A program made the position numbers and the translations under genes. Positions 19,413-19,920 of a DNA stretch of 19,920 bases are shown piece by piece. Position 1 is the first letter of the stretch, and each line of letters starts with the position of its first letter. Origin of the DNA: DASYKS01 sp035607435 (GTDB lineage: Bacteria > Acidobacteriota > Thermoanaerobaculia > Multivoradales > UBA5704); NCBI GenBank assembly GCA_035607435.1, contig DATMZU010000467.1, positions 1-19,920 on the forward strand, given 5' to 3'. Under the pieces are notes generated by a model, which ran no database searches, was not told where the DNA came from, and worked only from the letters and a program-made list of their open reading frames with translations.

Positions 19413-19786
19413 ATGAGCGACAGGGATACGAACGCGGTCCTCGCGGTGGTGAGGCGGGCGGTGGATGCGGCGCCGGGCAACAAGCGCGACCTGGAGACGG
19501 CGATGGGGATCGGCCATGGCCGGATCAACGATCTGTTCGATGGCCGGCTCGAACTGCGAGCGCGTCATGTGACCGGTCTCGCGCGCTATCTCAAAGTGCC
19601 GGCGTCCGACTTCTTCCGCGTGGCGCTCGCCGAGGCGGAGCGGGTGGCGCCCGGCTGGAAGAGTGGATCGATCCGAATCCCCCGCCACCGTTCCAGCGCA
19701 AGGAAGCCGCACAGCCGGCCGCAGCCGACGATTTGCGCCGGATGATCCGGGAAGAGCTCGCAGCAGCGCTCGCCGCTCTGAAATAG
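19413..19786 (+). pseudogene. XRE/Cro-like HTH protein, frameshifted near 19650
   Basis: The N-terminal frame encodes a helix-turn-helix protein with an XRE-like layout: NKRDLETAMGIGHGRINDLFDG, then LRARHVTGLARYLKVPASDFFRVALAEAE. The frame then reads implausible basic sequence to a stop at 19745. The neighbouring frame continues with a convincing tail, LEEWIDPNPPPPFQRKEAAQ followed by a helix DDLRRMIREELAAALAALK, ending in TAG at 19784-19786. Adding one base at the CCC run 19650-19652 joins them as ...ERVAPRLEEWIDPNP..., giving about 124 residues. As with the PIN gene, a homopolymer undercall is as likely as real inactivation. The target is unknown. The ATG at 19413 is chosen because the extension to 19335 is low-complexity. 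Confidence 0.65.
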
Positions 19787-19920
19787 GGACTGCGGCGTCC
19801 GAATCGCGCGGGACGCGCCCGCAGAGCCCGAAATGTCCCGACGGCTGACGATTCCTACCGTATAGCGGCCATCCAGTCCTGAACGTCGCGATCGGTCGCA
19901 GGAAGCGGCTATCCGTCCCA

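Noticed and set aside
19787..19920. Possible gene at the right edge
   Set aside because: Only a short Arg/Ser-rich frame overlaps here. I see no domain, promoter or stem-loop that supports a feature.

Overview
The window is GC-rich DNA, roughly two thirds G+C with GC-biased third codon positions. It looks like an environmental Gram-negative bacterium. Cytochrome c maturation genes, several lipoproteins, an ECF sigma factor, a Gly-Gly-leader lanthipeptide-like precursor and many hairpin-type dispersed repeats together suggest Acidobacteriota (Thermoanaerobaculia-like) or a related lineage. That assignment is an inference from gene style only; there is no rRNA or marker gene here.

Region 1 (1-3386, minus strand) is a compact cytochrome c maturation operon, transcribed ccmA-ccmB-ccmC-ccmD-ccmE-ccmF, with ccmF running off the left edge. 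Its CcmE carries Cys-Pro-Ser-Lys-Tyr in place of the usual His-x-x-x-Tyr haem-attachment motif. Region 2 (3387-4766) is almost gene-free and repeat-rich. It holds hairpin repeats, two copies of a 93-bp double-hairpin element on either side of a small antitoxin gene, a toxin gene cut off after about 13 codons by one of those copies, and a strict 21-bp-period array of TGCACnnGTGCA palindromes. Region 3 (4767-6157, minus strand) holds a 59-residue lanthipeptide-like precursor with no modification enzymes in view, followed upstream by a VapC45/VapB45-type pair (PIN-like protein and DUF433 protein). Region 4 (6285-8628) has a BON-domain lipoprotein behind a close sigma-54 promoter match, a strong terminator, an aldo/keto reductase and small uncertain ORFs. 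Region 5 (8753-17925, plus strand) is ordinary envelope and regulatory content: a HEAT-repeat/cyclophilin lipoprotein, a one-cysteine thioredoxin-fold protein, an ECF sigma factor with a putative anti-sigma protein and a bactofilin-like membrane protein, a secreted repeat protein, a two-CAP-domain lipoprotein, a Fur-family regulator and a multi-pass membrane protein. Region 6 (18062-19786) looks acquired: its G+C is visibly lower. It holds an unknown 260-residue protein coupled by an ATGA overlap to a PIN-domain protein, then an XRE-like regulator. The PIN and XRE-like genes are each broken by one missing base, in both cases at a CCC run.

Two themes run through the window. First, most genes that begin a transcription unit lack a Shine-Dalgarno sequence and instead have a TAnnnT hexamer 6-8 nt before the start codon, the arrangement expected for leaderless mRNAs. 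Genes inside the ccm operon have good ribosome binding sites. Second, intergenic spaces are filled with inverted-repeat elements of several unrelated families. The most unusual features are the 21-bp palindrome array at 4278-4591, the adjacent orphan lanthipeptide-like precursor, and the 260-aa/PIN gene pair.
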